From positions 1 to 27,255 of the IMG/VR virus record IMGVR_UViG_3300027743_000075: a stretch of 27,255 nt of DNA, one strand, 5' to 3'. The DNA is from a virus. Below, piece after piece: positions 13,442 through 22,462 of the stretch. A program made the position numbers and the translations under genes. Position 1 is the first letter of the stretch. Each line of letters starts with the position of its first letter. The notes under the pieces are model-generated. The model was not told where the DNA came from and did no database searches. It saw only the letters and a program-made list of their open reading frames with translations.

Positions 13442-15432
13442 AAAGTCATTCAATCCGAAGGGTTTCCCACAAACCGACGAGCGGTCCGAGAGTCCACTGG
13501 AGGCCGGCGGGGCCACCCGTCACGATGAAGGGCTCTATCCCCACGCTCGCCGAGTTGCCAACCACAGGGGAACCCGGCGATGTGTGGTATGTCGAAGCCA
13601 ACGGCAACCAGTACACCTGGGGCGATGCGGACGTCTCGCAGCAGATCGCTGCCGACATGACGGGTACGCATGAAGGTATCCCGCATGGTGTGCCCGTAGA
13701 CTACGAATGGCGGACCGCTCCATTTATAGTCATGGGGAATAACCCCGATGGAGCGACGGCTTGCAATCACTGGCTGAACGTCTACGCCGATACGACCAAT
13801 GTCCACCCTGCCAACACCCGGGTACAGCTCCGCAACTGTCAGGTGTGGTGGAAGCGTGCATCGACGGGTGTGTGGACGCGGGGAGTTCTCAGCAGCGCGC
13901 CTGAAGTCGAAGCGTATGCGGAGGATTACGTCTCCGGTGGGCCGTTCACCGCAGATCAGCGTACCGAGACGGACGGGAGCATCAGCGTCAAGCCCGCCAC
14001 CGGACAGAATGTACACGGCTTTACGCCGTTCCCGCGAGTGCCGATCAGTGCAACCGATATGGGCGGTATTGTGTCGGTGCTCGATGCCCGTCTCATCATG
14101 GCGAACACGGGGGGCACCGATGACCGTGCTTCGGCGCGGTATCTGGTCGAAGCGGGCGCGGATTATTACCCCGCGACCACGGGGCCGGGAATCGAAAATA
14201 ACCCCGGCGTCGGCGGCGGCAAGTTCAAGTACGTTACGAATAACTGGCGTTCGTATTGCTTCAGCACGCTGAGCGCTGAAGAGCTTGAGGCGAATCCGCC
14301 GGCCATCACCTTAGCCACGGGCGGCACAGGCTGGATGGATGCAGGGCATATCCAAGGTCCCGCAGGCACTACCGGCCCGGCGGGGGCAGCAGGGTCCGCG
14401 GGGGCTGCTGGTGTGACGGCGCCGTTTCGCATGGGCTACGGCTGGACCGTCGTGGGTGCGGTGACCGCGGTGACGCTGCCGTCCCAGTTCGTACCGCTCA
14501 AAGCAGGTCAGTCAGCTTCTCTGGTCGGGCTGCGGTCGAAGCTTGCTTCCGGCACCAGCGTGGTTGCCCAGGTGCGGCGGAACGGGTCGAACCTCGGCAG
14601 CACGATCACGATCACATCGACCGCGGCGACCACTACGTTTAACCAGGCACTGACAGCGGATGATGACCTCGGCATCGTGCTTACCTCGCCCACCGGGTCG
14701 CCCACCAGTCTCGGCTTGACGATGTACCTGGAGCTCACACCGGGCGCGCCGGCCAGCGGCTTTACGACGGATGCGGCAATGTGCGGCTACTGGTATATGG
14801 AAGAGGCAACGGCCGCTACCAGAAACGATGGCAGTGCGAAGCTGAACCACTTAACGCAAACGAACGGTGTAGTGCAGAGCGCGACGAAGAAGCAGGGATC
14901 GTTCTCGGCAAGCTTTGCCAAGGCCTCTTCGATGAAGCTGGCGCGCACTGACGCCAATCTGTCAGCGGGTTTTCCAGGGAAGAGCGGAAGCGCGGCCCAG
15001 GACATGACGATGGGTTGCTGGGTGCAGATGGCAACCGTGGCTTCGAACATGTGGGCGATGGGTAAGGGCGAAAATTATGTTCTCTACTTCAACCCCACAA
15101 ACAACAAGTTCCATGCGGAGTTATACGACGGCGGGACGTATAAGTCAGCGATCTCAAACGCGACACACAACCAGACGGCTACCTGGAAACACATTGTGCT
15201 TCGCTTCATGGGCACAACCACTAAGGAAATAGCCCTGTTCATGGATGGGGTGAAGCAATCGACGCCGCAAACAGCAGCAAGCGGTGTGCTTACTTCCGCT
15301 AACGATTTCTGTATCGGCTCGGCTTGGTACGGCGGAACTTATTGGGATGGATTGATAGACGAGGCGTGGATCTTCAACCGGGCGTTGTCCGATGCCGAGA
15401 TCCTGACTATTTTTACTTCGGGGCTGACATAA
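13438..15432 (+). CDS. Fibre protein with module insertion, collagen-like hinge and C-terminal LamG domain
   Basis: 664 residues from the TTG at 13438 (ATG at 13525 also possible). It begins with WRPAGPP then [23 protein letters not shown], the same module as at the end of the preceding ORF. The module is interrupted after NQYTWGDA by about 230 residues (64-292, with [20 protein letters not shown] and [15 protein letters not shown]) and resumes with [16 protein letters not shown] short Gly-X-Y stretch (305-325) and a beta domain (about 328-435, with [18 protein letters not shown]) lead to a LamG/concanavalin-like domain (447-664: [34 protein letters not shown]), likely glycan-binding. It is probably a receptor-binding fibre. 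It may be expressed as a fusion with 12872-13441. Confidence 0.8.
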   Translation: MKSHSIRRVSHKPTSGPRVHWRPAGPPVTMKGSIPTLAELPTTGEPGDVWYVEANGNQYTWGDADVSQQIAADMTGTHEGIPHGVPVDYEWRTAPFIVMGNNPDGATACNHWLNVYADTTNVHPANTRVQLRNCQVWWKRASTGVWTRGVLSSAPEVEAYAEDYVSGGPFTADQRTETDGSISVKPATGQNVHGFTPFPRVPISATDMGGIVSVLDARLIMANTGGTDDRASARYLVEAGADYYPATTGPGIENNPGVGGGKFKYVTNNWRSYCFSTLSAEELEANPPAITLATGGTGWMDAGHIQGPAGTTGPAGAAGSAGAAGVTAPFRMGYGWTVVGAVTAVTLPSQFVPLKAGQSASLVGLRSKLASGTSVVAQVRRNGSNLGSTITITSTAATTTFNQALTADDDLGIVLTSPTGSPTSLGLTMYLELTPGAPASGFTTDAAMCGYWYMEEATAATRNDGSAKLNHLTQTNGVVQSATKKQGSFSASFAKASSMKLARTDANLSAGFPGKSGSAAQDMTMGCWVQMATVASNMWAMGKGENYVLYFNPTNNKFHAELYDGGTYKSAISNATHNQTATWKHIVLRFMGTTTKEIALFMDGVKQSTPQTAASGVLTSANDFCIGSAWYGGTYWDGLIDEAWIFNRALSDAEILTIFTSGLT

Positions 15433-15435
15433 GCC

Positions 15436-16860
15436 ATGCCCATATCGCCTTTTAATCTCTGCGGTGGAACCGAGATCACCCGCGACTCGCTATGGTCCGC
15501 ATCTCGGGTTTGCAATTGGTTCCCAATCGTAGACACCAGCGGCACCGCGCAGTCAAAAGTCGAACTCGCGCCGATTCCCGGCCTGCAAGTATTCACCACG
15601 TTGACCAACCCGCCGATACGCGGATTGTGGGCGGGGGATAACCGCTTATTTGCGGTAGCGCAAGGCGGCCTGTTTGAGATCTTTTCAAGCGGTGCAGCCA
15701 CGGCGGTAACCGGTGGCGTCCTCAGCGCAGCAACGCCAGTGCAGTTTGCGGGCAACGGCCAGAGCCTGCTGATCGCGAGCGGCGATCAGATCTGGTTTGC
15801 AACCGGCGGCGTCAGTCACAAAACGTACGACGGGGCTTACTCGGTTGTCTACTTGGATGGGTATTACATCATCCTCCATGTGGACGGCCAGACCATTCAG
15901 ATCTCGACCGATGGCTTGACCTGGGACCCGATCGATGTAGCGCAATCGCAGACCCAGATTGACCGCAAGGTACGTCTCGAGGCGCATGAGGGGCACCTGT
16001 GGATCTTCGGTCAACGCTCGATTAGTGTCTGGTACGACAGTGGGAACGCCGATTTCCCCTTCGCGCCGATCGACGGAGCCATGATCGATCAGGGCACGAT
16101 GGCCCCGTGGAGTGTGACCCGAATCGACAGAAAGTTGTATTGGCTCGGGATGGACGAGCACGGCTATGGACGCGTCTTTAGGACCGAAGGCTACACGCCG
16201 GTCCCGATCAGTAATCAGGCGATCGAATACCTGATTAAGGGCTACCTGGACTTGGGAACGGACCAGTGCATCACGGGTTCGGGATACACCGAGAACGGGC
16301 ATACGTTCTATGTGCTGAGCTTCCCGAAGGCGAAAGCGTGCCTGGTTTATAACCTCTCGACCAACATGTGGCACGAACGCGCAAGATGGAACGCCGATCA
16401 CTGGGAACACTGGCGAGGCGCATCCTTCCATGCGTTCTGCTTCGGTAAACATATCGTTGCGAGGACTTCCGAAGCTCCGTTCCCGGATGGCGATCACACC
16501 AAGATCTACGAGCAAGGCCTGCACATCTACGGCGACGACGGGAACCGCATTCGGCGTTATCGGGCCGCACCTTATACGCAGGCGGACCAGCAGTGGCTCT
16601 TTCATCATTACCTGCGGCTACTGACCTCAGGAAGCAGTGCGGTGACGATGCGGTATCTCTACGACGACAACACAACGTGGTCGAACGAACGGACAGTCGC
16701 ACCGTTCAAACACGAGATCAAGTACCGAAGGCTGGGCAGGGCGCGGGACCGGATGTACGAGCTGTACTTGCTTGACTCCTTGACGGGAGCGCAGGGGATT
16801 ATCGAAGGCTATCTGCACCTGGCCGATCCCCCGCAGAATCCCGCTACAATCGCACGGTAG
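15436..16860 (+). CDS. P22 gp10-like packaged-DNA stabilisation / tail hub protein
   Basis: 474 residues, essentially the length of P22 gp10 (472). In P22, gp10 forms a hexameric hub under gp4 that closes the filled head and holds the tail needle and tailspikes. The start at 15436 lies 3 bases after the fibre stop. Features are an N-terminal ICxNWFPxxD-like segment (VCNWFPIVDTSGTAQSKVEL), PGLQVFTTL, and beta-propeller-like repeats of Gly/Asp-Gly turns (VVYLDGYYIILHVDGQTIQISTDGLTWDPID, HLWIFGQRSISVWYDSGNADFPFAPIDGAMIDQG, LYWLGMDEHGYGRVFRTEGY). The C-terminus has beta strands (RYLYDDNTTWSNERTVAPF). The call is strong on both sequence pattern and order. Confidence 0.88.
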   Translation: MPISPFNLCGGTEITRDSLWSASRVCNWFPIVDTSGTAQSKVELAPIPGLQVFTTLTNPPIRGLWAGDNRLFAVAQGGLFEIFSSGAATAVTGGVLSAATPVQFAGNGQSLLIASGDQIWFATGGVSHKTYDGAYSVVYLDGYYIILHVDGQTIQISTDGLTWDPIDVAQSQTQIDRKVRLEAHEGHLWIFGQRSISVWYDSGNADFPFAPIDGAMIDQGTMAPWSVTRIDRKLYWLGMDEHGYGRVFRTEGYTPVPISNQAIEYLIKGYLDLGTDQCITGSGYTENGHTFYVLSFPKAKACLVYNLSTNMWHERARWNADHWEHWRGASFHAFCFGKHIVARTSEAPFPDGDHTKIYEQGLHIYGDDGNRIRRYRAAPYTQADQQWLFHHYLRLLTSGSSAVTMRYLYDDNTTWSNERTVAPFKHEIKYRRLGRARDRMYELYLLDSLTGAQGIIEGYLHLADPPQNPATIAR

Positions 16861-16875
16861 CTAAATCGTTAGCTA
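16858..16875 (+). repeat. Perfect inverted repeat TAGCTAA-ATCG-TTAGCTA after the gp10-like gene
   Basis: The 7-bp arms include the gp10-like stop codon (TAG 16858-16860). AT-rich arms and no U-tract make a strong terminator unlikely. It may be a protein-binding dyad or a weak 3' hairpin in the 50-base gap before the next gene. Confidence 0.4.
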
Positions 16876-16890
16876 ACCATCTTAGGCTTT

Positions 16891-16902
16891 GCGCTGAAGC
16901 GA
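16891..16902 (+). repeat. Dyad repeat GCGCTGAAGCGA before the 383-residue gene
   Basis: The 12 bp are identical to the copy at 12851-12862. The following bases are also similar (ATAAACGAATG here against AGAAACGCCATG there). It lies 8 bases before the ATG at 16911, which lacks a Shine-Dalgarno. Confidence 0.65.
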
Positions 16903-16910
16903 ATAAACGA

Positions 16911-18062
16911 ATGAGACGATTCGGCGGGATGACCCGCAGCGAGCGCTTTGCGGCGTCGACGGAACAGGTGTCCCCGCTCCCGATCCCGCTCCCGCTTCAG
17001 AACGAAGTGGTAGACGAGCGGCGACTGCTGACCGTGCCTTGGGTGTCCCTGTTCCAGTGGATTCTTAATATCGGCACCCGGACGTTTCTCACCGGAACGC
17101 ACGCGGACCGCATCGACGAGAAGAACGACCCCGCACAGTTCCGCCCCGGCACCTGGTTCTGGGAGACAGACCGCACCGTGCTGTATCAAGTGCGGATCGT
17201 CCCGGTTGTGCCGGCCACAGTGCCGCCCACGGTAGCGCCGCAGTGGGTCTACGTCCTCGGGACGATGAAAGCTGCGAAAACATTAAGACCTGCGGACCTC
17301 GGCACGTACGACGCAGGCTTCCAGTTCGCGGCTACCGACACCGGGCAGCTTTACCTCTGGAACGGAACGGCCTGGGTCGACATCACGGCCTATCCGGTTA
17401 CCCGCTATGGCACACATGCCCAGCGCCTGGCGTATGCAACGGCCACTCTGACGGACGGGGCGTTGTGGTGCGAGACAGACCGCGGCAACGTGCTCTACCA
17501 GCTCCAGAACGGTGTCTGGTGGTACATAGCGGGGACGATGTTCGGGACGCTATCCCCCGATCAACGGCCCACGGATCTCGGGGTGCGTGATGCGGGGTTC
17601 GACTTCCGCTCGACCGTCCCCCCACCCCAGGAGTTTCTGTGGTCGCAGACGGCCTGGGTCGAGGTGTCTTCGGCATCCGGCGACGTCCAGCACGTCAACA
17701 GCACGGCGTCTTTAACGCTGACGGCTACGGCGGCCGCCGTTCCCGGCACGACGATCACGCTCGCCCGGGCCGGCCGTTATCTGATCAGCGGCAACTTTAC
17801 TTTTGTAGTGTTTGGCACCGGGGACTTCAACGTTGGCTTGCGCGGGGATATGGCGGCGAATGGAGTGGCGCAGCCCGGCCAGGTACTGCTTACCTGCCCC
17901 ACCGCGAACACGTATATCGCCACGTCGCAGATGTGGGTCTACCAGGCGCCCGCCGCCGGCCACACCGTACTGCTGCGGGCCTGGAAAGACGCGGGCGCCA
18001 CCGGAACGAGCCAGGCGCTGGGGGGATTTACCTCGATCACCGCTCTCTGGGTAAGTCCGTAA
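16911..18062 (+). CDS. Repeat-containing tail or fibre protein with C1q/TNF-like C-terminal domain (inferred)
   Basis: 383 residues. The N-terminus (residues 1-75) is unusual: Pro-rich, then VPWVSLFQWILNIG. Two modules repeat, at about 79-158 and 182-253. Each has the plan W.ETDR..LYQ...W.Y..GTM......P.DLG..DAGF.F...(Q).LW...AWV(D/E)(I/V). This motif is shared with many small phage beta-structured proteins. The last 125 residues (TASLTLTATAAAVPGTTITLARAGRYLISGNFTFVVFG ... ITALWVSP) look like a C1q/TNF-like jelly roll, often the tip of trimeric phage fibres. The position after gp10, where P22 has gp26, suggests a tail appendage. The call is pattern-based. Confidence 0.6.
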   Translation: MRRFGGMTRSERFAASTEQVSPLPIPLPLQNEVVDERRLLTVPWVSLFQWILNIGTRTFLTGTHADRIDEKNDPAQFRPGTWFWETDRTVLYQVRIVPVVPATVPPTVAPQWVYVLGTMKAAKTLRPADLGTYDAGFQFAATDTGQLYLWNGTAWVDITAYPVTRYGTHAQRLAYATATLTDGALWCETDRGNVLYQLQNGVWWYIAGTMFGTLSPDQRPTDLGVRDAGFDFRSTVPPPQEFLWSQTAWVEVSSASGDVQHVNSTASLTLTATAAAVPGTTITLARAGRYLISGNFTFVVFGTGDFNVGLRGDMAANGVAQPGQVLLTCPTANTYIATSQMWVYQAPAAGHTVLLRAWKDAGATGTSQALGGFTSITALWVSP

Positions 18063-18072
18063 TTCGCTGTCT

Positions 18073-18084
18073 TCGCTTTAGCGC
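18073..18084 (+). repeat. Dyad repeat TCGCTTTAGCGC before the first ejection-type gene
   Basis: A single copy in the same orientation as the triplet at 11993-12036. It lies 43 bases before the ATG at 18128, which has its own AGGAGA ribosome-binding site. In this case the dyad cannot simply be a ribosome-binding substitute. Confidence 0.65.
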
Positions 18085-18127
18085 GGTACTTAACGTATTA
18101 CTACAACTGTAGTAGGAGAACAACATT

Positions 18128-19138
18128 ATGGCAGATCCGGTAACGATGGCCCTTATGGCCGGCGGTTCGTTGGTCAAAGGGATCGGTTCGATCTTCGCGG
18201 GACGGGCACAGAAGGCCGCCGCAAAGAAGGCCGGCGGCATCCTGCAACAGGGCTACGGCAACGAAGCGGCCAACGCGCTGCTGATGCCGGAGACGGTCAA
18301 CCCCGGAATCAGCGATGCCTACCAGAAAGCGCAGGGGTATGTCGGGGACGTCTATAACCGTTCAGGCGATGACCTGATCGGGGCGGGACGGACAGCGAAC
18401 GAATACCTGAATCCGTACATCGACGCCGGCGGCAATGCGCTGACGACTCTGAGCAGCCTTGCGCAGGCCCCGGAAGAGCGCTTCACGGGGCAGGGGCTCG
18501 AGATGGACCCCGGATACGCCTTTCGTCAGGCGGAAGGGCTGAAGGCCCTCGAGCGCAGCGCGGCCAGTAGAGGCATTGGACAAACGGGAGGGACATTAAA
18601 AGCCCTCACACGGTACGGGCAGGATATGGCCTCGCAGGAATACCAGAATGCGTTTCAGCGAAGCCTCGACGCCTTCAAAACGAACCAGGCCGGAAGGCAG
18701 CAGCGATTCTCCAATCTCAGCGGGTTGATGCAGACCGGCTACGGCGCATCGGGAGCCGCTGGCCAGAACCTCATCGGTGCCCAGCAGACCGCGGGCGGAT
18801 GGCGCAACACAGCGGCACAACTCCAGGGCGGGTACGGCATCGACTCGGCAACCCAGCAGGCCAACAACGCGATGAAGTACGGCGACATGGCGCGCAACTT
18901 GAGACTCGGCGGGGTGCAGTCGGAAGCAAACAGCATCCTCGGTGTCGGGCAGGCAACCGCAGATATGTGGAGTGGAGGAGCGAACGCAATCGGCGGTGGG
19001 ATGCAGATGGCCGGCGCGATGGGCGGATGGGGCGGCCGCGGCACTACTCCTGGGTCTTACCCCAACCTGCCCGGCGGCCAAGGCGGATATAACTATCCGG
19101 CCGACTGGTATACATACGCCCCAAGGCCTCAGCGCTAA
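18128..19138 (+). CDS. DNA ejection / injection-type virion protein (gp7-like role)
   Basis: 336 residues with AGGAGA upstream. The N-terminus VTMALMAGGSLVKGIGSIFAGRAQKAAAKKAG is a short hydrophobic helix followed by a basic helix. The middle has GYAFRQAEGLKALERSAASRG and GGTLKALTRYGQDMASQEYQNAFQRSL (about residues 137-180), a segment typical of short-tailed phage DNA-transfer proteins that leave the head first and form a channel across the cell envelope. The C-terminal third is Gly/Ala/Gln-rich (MQMAGAMGGWGGRG) and flexible. It is the first of three consecutive helical Ala/Gln-rich proteins, matching the gp7-gp20-gp16 arrangement of P22. Confidence 0.72.
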   Translation: MADPVTMALMAGGSLVKGIGSIFAGRAQKAAAKKAGGILQQGYGNEAANALLMPETVNPGISDAYQKAQGYVGDVYNRSGDDLIGAGRTANEYLNPYIDAGGNALTTLSSLAQAPEERFTGQGLEMDPGYAFRQAEGLKALERSAASRGIGQTGGTLKALTRYGQDMASQEYQNAFQRSLDAFKTNQAGRQQRFSNLSGLMQTGYGASGAAGQNLIGAQQTAGGWRNTAAQLQGGYGIDSATQQANNAMKYGDMARNLRLGGVQSEANSILGVGQATADMWSGGANAIGGGMQMAGAMGGWGGRGTTPGSYPNLPGGQGGYNYPADWYTYAPRPQR

Positions 19139-19143
19139 AGCGA
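19132..19143 (+). repeat. Dyad repeat GCGCTAAAGCGA spanning a stop codon
   Basis: The exact reverse complement of the 11993-12036 unit. The TAA of the preceding gene (19136-19138) lies inside the repeat and the next ATG is 7 bases after it (19151). AGGA right behind the dyad can act as ribosome-binding site. That a coding end has been fitted around the element suggests it is under selection. Confidence 0.65.
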
Positions 19144-19150
19144 GGAATAA

Positions 19151-20575
19151 ATGGACCCATCAGTACTTCTCAAACAACGCTCCGTCCGATGGGATGATCC
19201 CTTAGACGACTACTCGAAGCTCCAGACCCTGCGCCAGATGATGGACCAGAGACGCATCCGGGAGCAGCAATATCAATTGCAGCAACAAGCGATGCAGGAG
19301 CACGTCCGTAAAGCACAGTATGAGCAGGAAGACCGCCAGCGGGCGATGACTATACGCGAGTTGTTCGCGAAGAATCCCAATCCCTCCTTCCAGGACATTG
19401 CCGCTGTTGATCCCGCGACCGCCATCAAGCTCGATACAGATCGCAGGCTGATGCAGAGCGCAGCGAGCCAACAGGCGAAGGCTGCCCTGGACCTTCAAGG
19501 GGAACGCGCTAAGCGGGAAGCGAACACGTACGCGGCCGTCACCGCCTTGCCACAGGATCAGCAGCAGGATTGGTGGGATACGAACGTGGGAGGCGGTCTA
19601 CCGGTAGACCGTCCACCCTCCGCACTTGAAGAGCAGGCGAAGTACGCAGAAGCCTACGGAGGAGAGGCTCTGCAGAAACGCCGGGATGCCCAGGAGAAGG
19701 CTATTCGGGAAAACGCTCTATACGCAATCGATATCCCTAAACATATAGCGGAAGCCAAAACGGCTCAGGATAAAGCAGAAGGCAAGGAACCGCCCACTGG
19801 CAATCTTGCGTACTTCACAAAGACCTGGTATCCCAACTGGCTCGATACTAACAAGCTTCCGAAAACCGCAACGAATGAGATAGCCGCATACAAAGAGTTT
19901 CAGACCCTTGGTCAGCGTAGCGATGTGTTATCGCCGGAAGCAGAAGCACAAAAGATCCGGATGTCACAGGCAGGCAAGTCCGCCGCTGACACTTCCGGCT
20001 TGGTCGATGCAGTCATTCAGAATCCAGCCCTCTACGACAACCTGACACCGACAGCCAAAACGGCTATTGGTCCGAAGTTGGTGGAACGTGGATTTACCGG
20101 CTTCGGGAAGCCGCTCTCGGAAGGTGCGATTACCAAACTGTCAGAGTCGCGGTCCGCGATCGCCTCTCTCAAGGATCTGCGTGAGGTAGTTAAAGCCAAC
20201 GAGCAGTACATCGGCCCCATCGCGGGATTTGCGGCTTTGAATCCCTACCATCCCGCCCGCAAAGCACAGGCCGATATTGACCGCGTCCGTCAGCGTGTGG
20301 GTAAAGCTCTCGAGGGGGGCGTGCTTCGGAAAGAGGACGAGGAGAAGTATAAGAAGATCCTCGCTACCTTGCAGGACGATCCCAAGACCGCAATTTACAA
20401 GATTGATCGGTTAGGCGAAGATCTCGCCCGCGATATCGAGATCTTCAGCAACGAGCAGAAGGCAGCAGGACGCCGCGTGGAATCGTCCGCGCAGCCGGCG
20501 CAATCTTCCAGTGTTCCCAAGGTGGGCGAGAGCTTCAACGGCAAGAAGGTGACCAAGGTAACGAAGGTCCAGTAA
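19151..20575 (+). CDS. Large helical virion protein, probable DNA ejection protein (gp20-like role)
   Basis: 474 residues, mostly alpha-helical and polar. A Gln/Arg-rich coiled N-terminus (RQMMDQRRIREQQYQLQQQAMQEHV, about residues 27-55) is followed by LFAKNPNPSFQDIAAVDPATAIKL. A C-terminal helical domain reads ITKLSESRSAIASLKDLREVVKANEQYIGPIAGF, then DIDRVRQRVGKALEGGVLRKEDEEKYKKIL and TAIYKIDRLGEDLARDIEIF (about 330-440). I recall such C-terminal segments in phage injection proteins of environmental podoviruses. No catalytic motif is evident. It sits between the 336- and 519-residue ejection-type proteins, with a 2-base gap to the next gene. Confidence 0.65.
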   Translation: MDPSVLLKQRSVRWDDPLDDYSKLQTLRQMMDQRRIREQQYQLQQQAMQEHVRKAQYEQEDRQRAMTIRELFAKNPNPSFQDIAAVDPATAIKLDTDRRLMQSAASQQAKAALDLQGERAKREANTYAAVTALPQDQQQDWWDTNVGGGLPVDRPPSALEEQAKYAEAYGGEALQKRRDAQEKAIRENALYAIDIPKHIAEAKTAQDKAEGKEPPTGNLAYFTKTWYPNWLDTNKLPKTATNEIAAYKEFQTLGQRSDVLSPEAEAQKIRMSQAGKSAADTSGLVDAVIQNPALYDNLTPTAKTAIGPKLVERGFTGFGKPLSEGAITKLSESRSAIASLKDLREVVKANEQYIGPIAGFAALNPYHPARKAQADIDRVRQRVGKALEGGVLRKEDEEKYKKILATLQDDPKTAIYKIDRLGEDLARDIEIFSNEQKAAGRRVESSAQPAQSSSVPKVGESFNGKKVTKVTKVQ

Positions 20576-20577
20576 CT

Positions 20578-22137
20578 ATGCCAAAGGAAAAGTACCGCAT
20601 CGAGACAGACGACGGCTCGGTCTACGAGATCGAAACGGACGATGCTCAGTCGCAACAACCCGCAGCAGTAGCCGCAGCGCCGCAACAGCAGTCATACCCG
20701 GAGATGGCTGGGCAATTCGCCACTGACGCACTCCAAGGGCTGAAGGCAGGCGCACTCTCGACGATCTACCACGGGGGCGACCTCGTACGCCGCGGAACGG
20801 AAGCGGTGGTGGGTCCGGAATGGGCCGCCAGACTTGGCATGGAGAACAAACTCGACAAGCCAGAGGTGCGTTCAGTTATCACTCCGCCCGAAAGCACCGC
20901 AGGACAACTCGGCTACGGTGCGGAGAAGATGGGCGAGTTCTTCATACCTGCGGGTGCAGTCGGTAAGGCGGCAAAGGCAGTCGAAGGAGCAACCGCTGGG
21001 ATGCGTGGCGCTGGGGCTCTCAACTTAGCAGCACGCGCAGGACTCGAAGGAGCTGCAGCCGGTGGCGTGGCTGGTGTGCAGACGGGCGGCGATCCCAACG
21101 CCATGCGGGAAGCGGCCCTGACTGCAGGTGGCGTGACCGCAGGACTGGGCGCAGTAGGAATGGCAGCTAGGCCTGTGGCGGATTTGCTGAAGCGCTCTGC
21201 CTTGACGCAATACGGCCGCGTGCTTAATCCGACAAAGCAGGCAACGAAGTATCTATCGCAGACTCAAGTCGCACCGGGGTTGCTGGAACGCGGCGTGATG
21301 GCCGGCAGCATGAAGACGCTGCAAGGCAAGGCAGGGGCGCAAGTTCAGAAGTGGGGTCAGGCCATCAGTGACGCCTGGTCTAACGTTCCCGCGGGAACCT
21401 CGATAGAACTAGGCCCGGTAATGAATAACCTCGATCAGTCATTGGATGATCTCTTTGTTACGACCTCACGCGGCAAGGCACCCAAAGGTCCGTTCGCAGA
21501 GCAGGCTGCACAAAATGTCGACAAACTCAAACAGACACTCTCGGATGTTGCCGAAGTCAACCCGGCAACGGGAGTTCCCGAAATCCCGGTAGATCGCTTG
21601 CGCGAAATGCGGCAATACTTCGATGACATCGCCGCGCAGGCTGGCCGCTATGACGGGAAGACGCTTGCAGAGAAGAGTATGGCTGAGGCTCACGGACGGG
21701 CCGCCGATGCGATCCGCGAAGAGCTGGCGCAGCAGTTTCCGGATATCGCGAAGATCAACAAGGAATACAACTTTTGGAAGAACGCCAGGCAAGTTGTCGA
21801 TGAAACCGTGCTGCGGAGAGAAGGACAAGCCAAGCCGCTCGGGCGAAAGCTGGTATCGGCGGCTGCTGCTGCCGGGGGAGCTGCACAGTATGGTCCCCTT
21901 GGAGTGCTGCTAGGGAAGGCCGCTGGCGATCAGTTTGAAGCTCTGGTAACCGGCCCAGCGTGGGGAACGGTCAGCGCGGTACTCAAAGACCGGCTGGCCA
22001 ATGCTATGGCTAAAGGGAACAGCGGAGAGATCGAGTTCTATCTGCGGAAGATCCTGGGGGCAGCAGGAGGAGCGAAAGCCACGGTCCCGGCATCACTGCA
22101 ATTCAGCCCACCCGCTAAGGTTTCTTCCGCTCGTTGA
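20578..22137 (+). CDS. Large virion protein, probable DNA ejection protein (gp16-like role)
   Basis: 519 residues. An acidic N-terminus (YRIETDDGSVYEIETDDAQ, residues 6-24) is followed by a Gln/Ala linker and long Ala/Gly-rich hydrophobic helices (about 115-205: FIPAGAVGKAAKAVEGATAG, NLAARAGLEGAAAGGVAGVQ, LTAGGVTAGLGAVGMAARPV) that could insert into a membrane. A helical domain comes next (VDRLREMRQYFDDIAAQAGRY, AEAHGRAADAIREELAQQFPDIAKINKEYNFWK), and a second Ala/Gly-rich helix lies near 430-450. Amphipathic or membrane-active ejection proteins are usual for this position. It is the last late gene. Its end overlaps the convergent leftward membrane-protein gene by 23 bases. Confidence 0.62.
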   Translation: MPKEKYRIETDDGSVYEIETDDAQSQQPAAVAAAPQQQSYPEMAGQFATDALQGLKAGALSTIYHGGDLVRRGTEAVVGPEWAARLGMENKLDKPEVRSVITPPESTAGQLGYGAEKMGEFFIPAGAVGKAAKAVEGATAGMRGAGALNLAARAGLEGAAAGGVAGVQTGGDPNAMREAALTAGGVTAGLGAVGMAARPVADLLKRSALTQYGRVLNPTKQATKYLSQTQVAPGLLERGVMAGSMKTLQGKAGAQVQKWGQAISDAWSNVPAGTSIELGPVMNNLDQSLDDLFVTTSRGKAPKGPFAEQAAQNVDKLKQTLSDVAEVNPATGVPEIPVDRLREMRQYFDDIAAQAGRYDGKTLAEKSMAEAHGRAADAIREELAQQFPDIAKINKEYNFWKNARQVVDETVLRREGQAKPLGRKLVSAAAAAGGAAQYGPLGVLLGKAAGDQFEALVTGPAWGTVSAVLKDRLANAMAKGNSGEIEFYLRKILGAAGGAKATVPASLQFSPPAKVSSAR

Positions 22138-22462
22138 CGAGGCAATACTTCACGCCCAGGAGCAGCGGCGTCATGGCATACCAGACAATGCTCTTGATCT
22201 GCGCGTCAGACCGCGGCGAGGGATCGAAGATACACCACGCAAAGTAGGTCATCATCCAACAGAAGCTCACGGCTAGATAGACCTGCCGGGACCACTCCTG
22301 ACTCAGGATAAGTTCTGACAGCCTCCACAGACAAAAGCCTAAGATCAGCGCCCCGAGCACGGCCCCGTTATCGAACAAGCCCATCCGATTCGCTATGTAG
22401 AGACAGACAGTCAGGAACAGCGGATACCAGATGTACTCGAGTATCCGCAGGACGATCCGCAT
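22115..22462 (-). CDS. Four-helix membrane protein, function unknown
   Basis: 115 residues. Four hydrophobic segments are visible: about residues 10-29 (IWYPLFLTVCLYIANRMGLF), 33-53, 62-82 (VYLAVSFCWMMTYFAWCIF) and 90-108 (IVWYAMTPLLLGVKYCLV). The protein ends NERKKP. It starts immediately after the stop of the secreted repeat protein, so the two are translationally linked, and it overlaps the end of the late operon. It could be a holin, a superinfection-exclusion protein or another envelope protein. Sequence alone does not decide. Confidence 0.6.
   Translation of the reverse strand: MRIVLRILEYIWYPLFLTVCLYIANRMGLFDNGAVLGALILGFCLWRLSELILSQEWSRQVYLAVSFCWMMTYFAWCIFDPSPRSDAQIKSIVWYAMTPLLLGVKYCLVNERKKP

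Noticed and set aside
12872-15432. Diversity-generating retroelement acting on the fibre genes
   Set aside because: No reverse transcriptase or template repeat is visible in the window.
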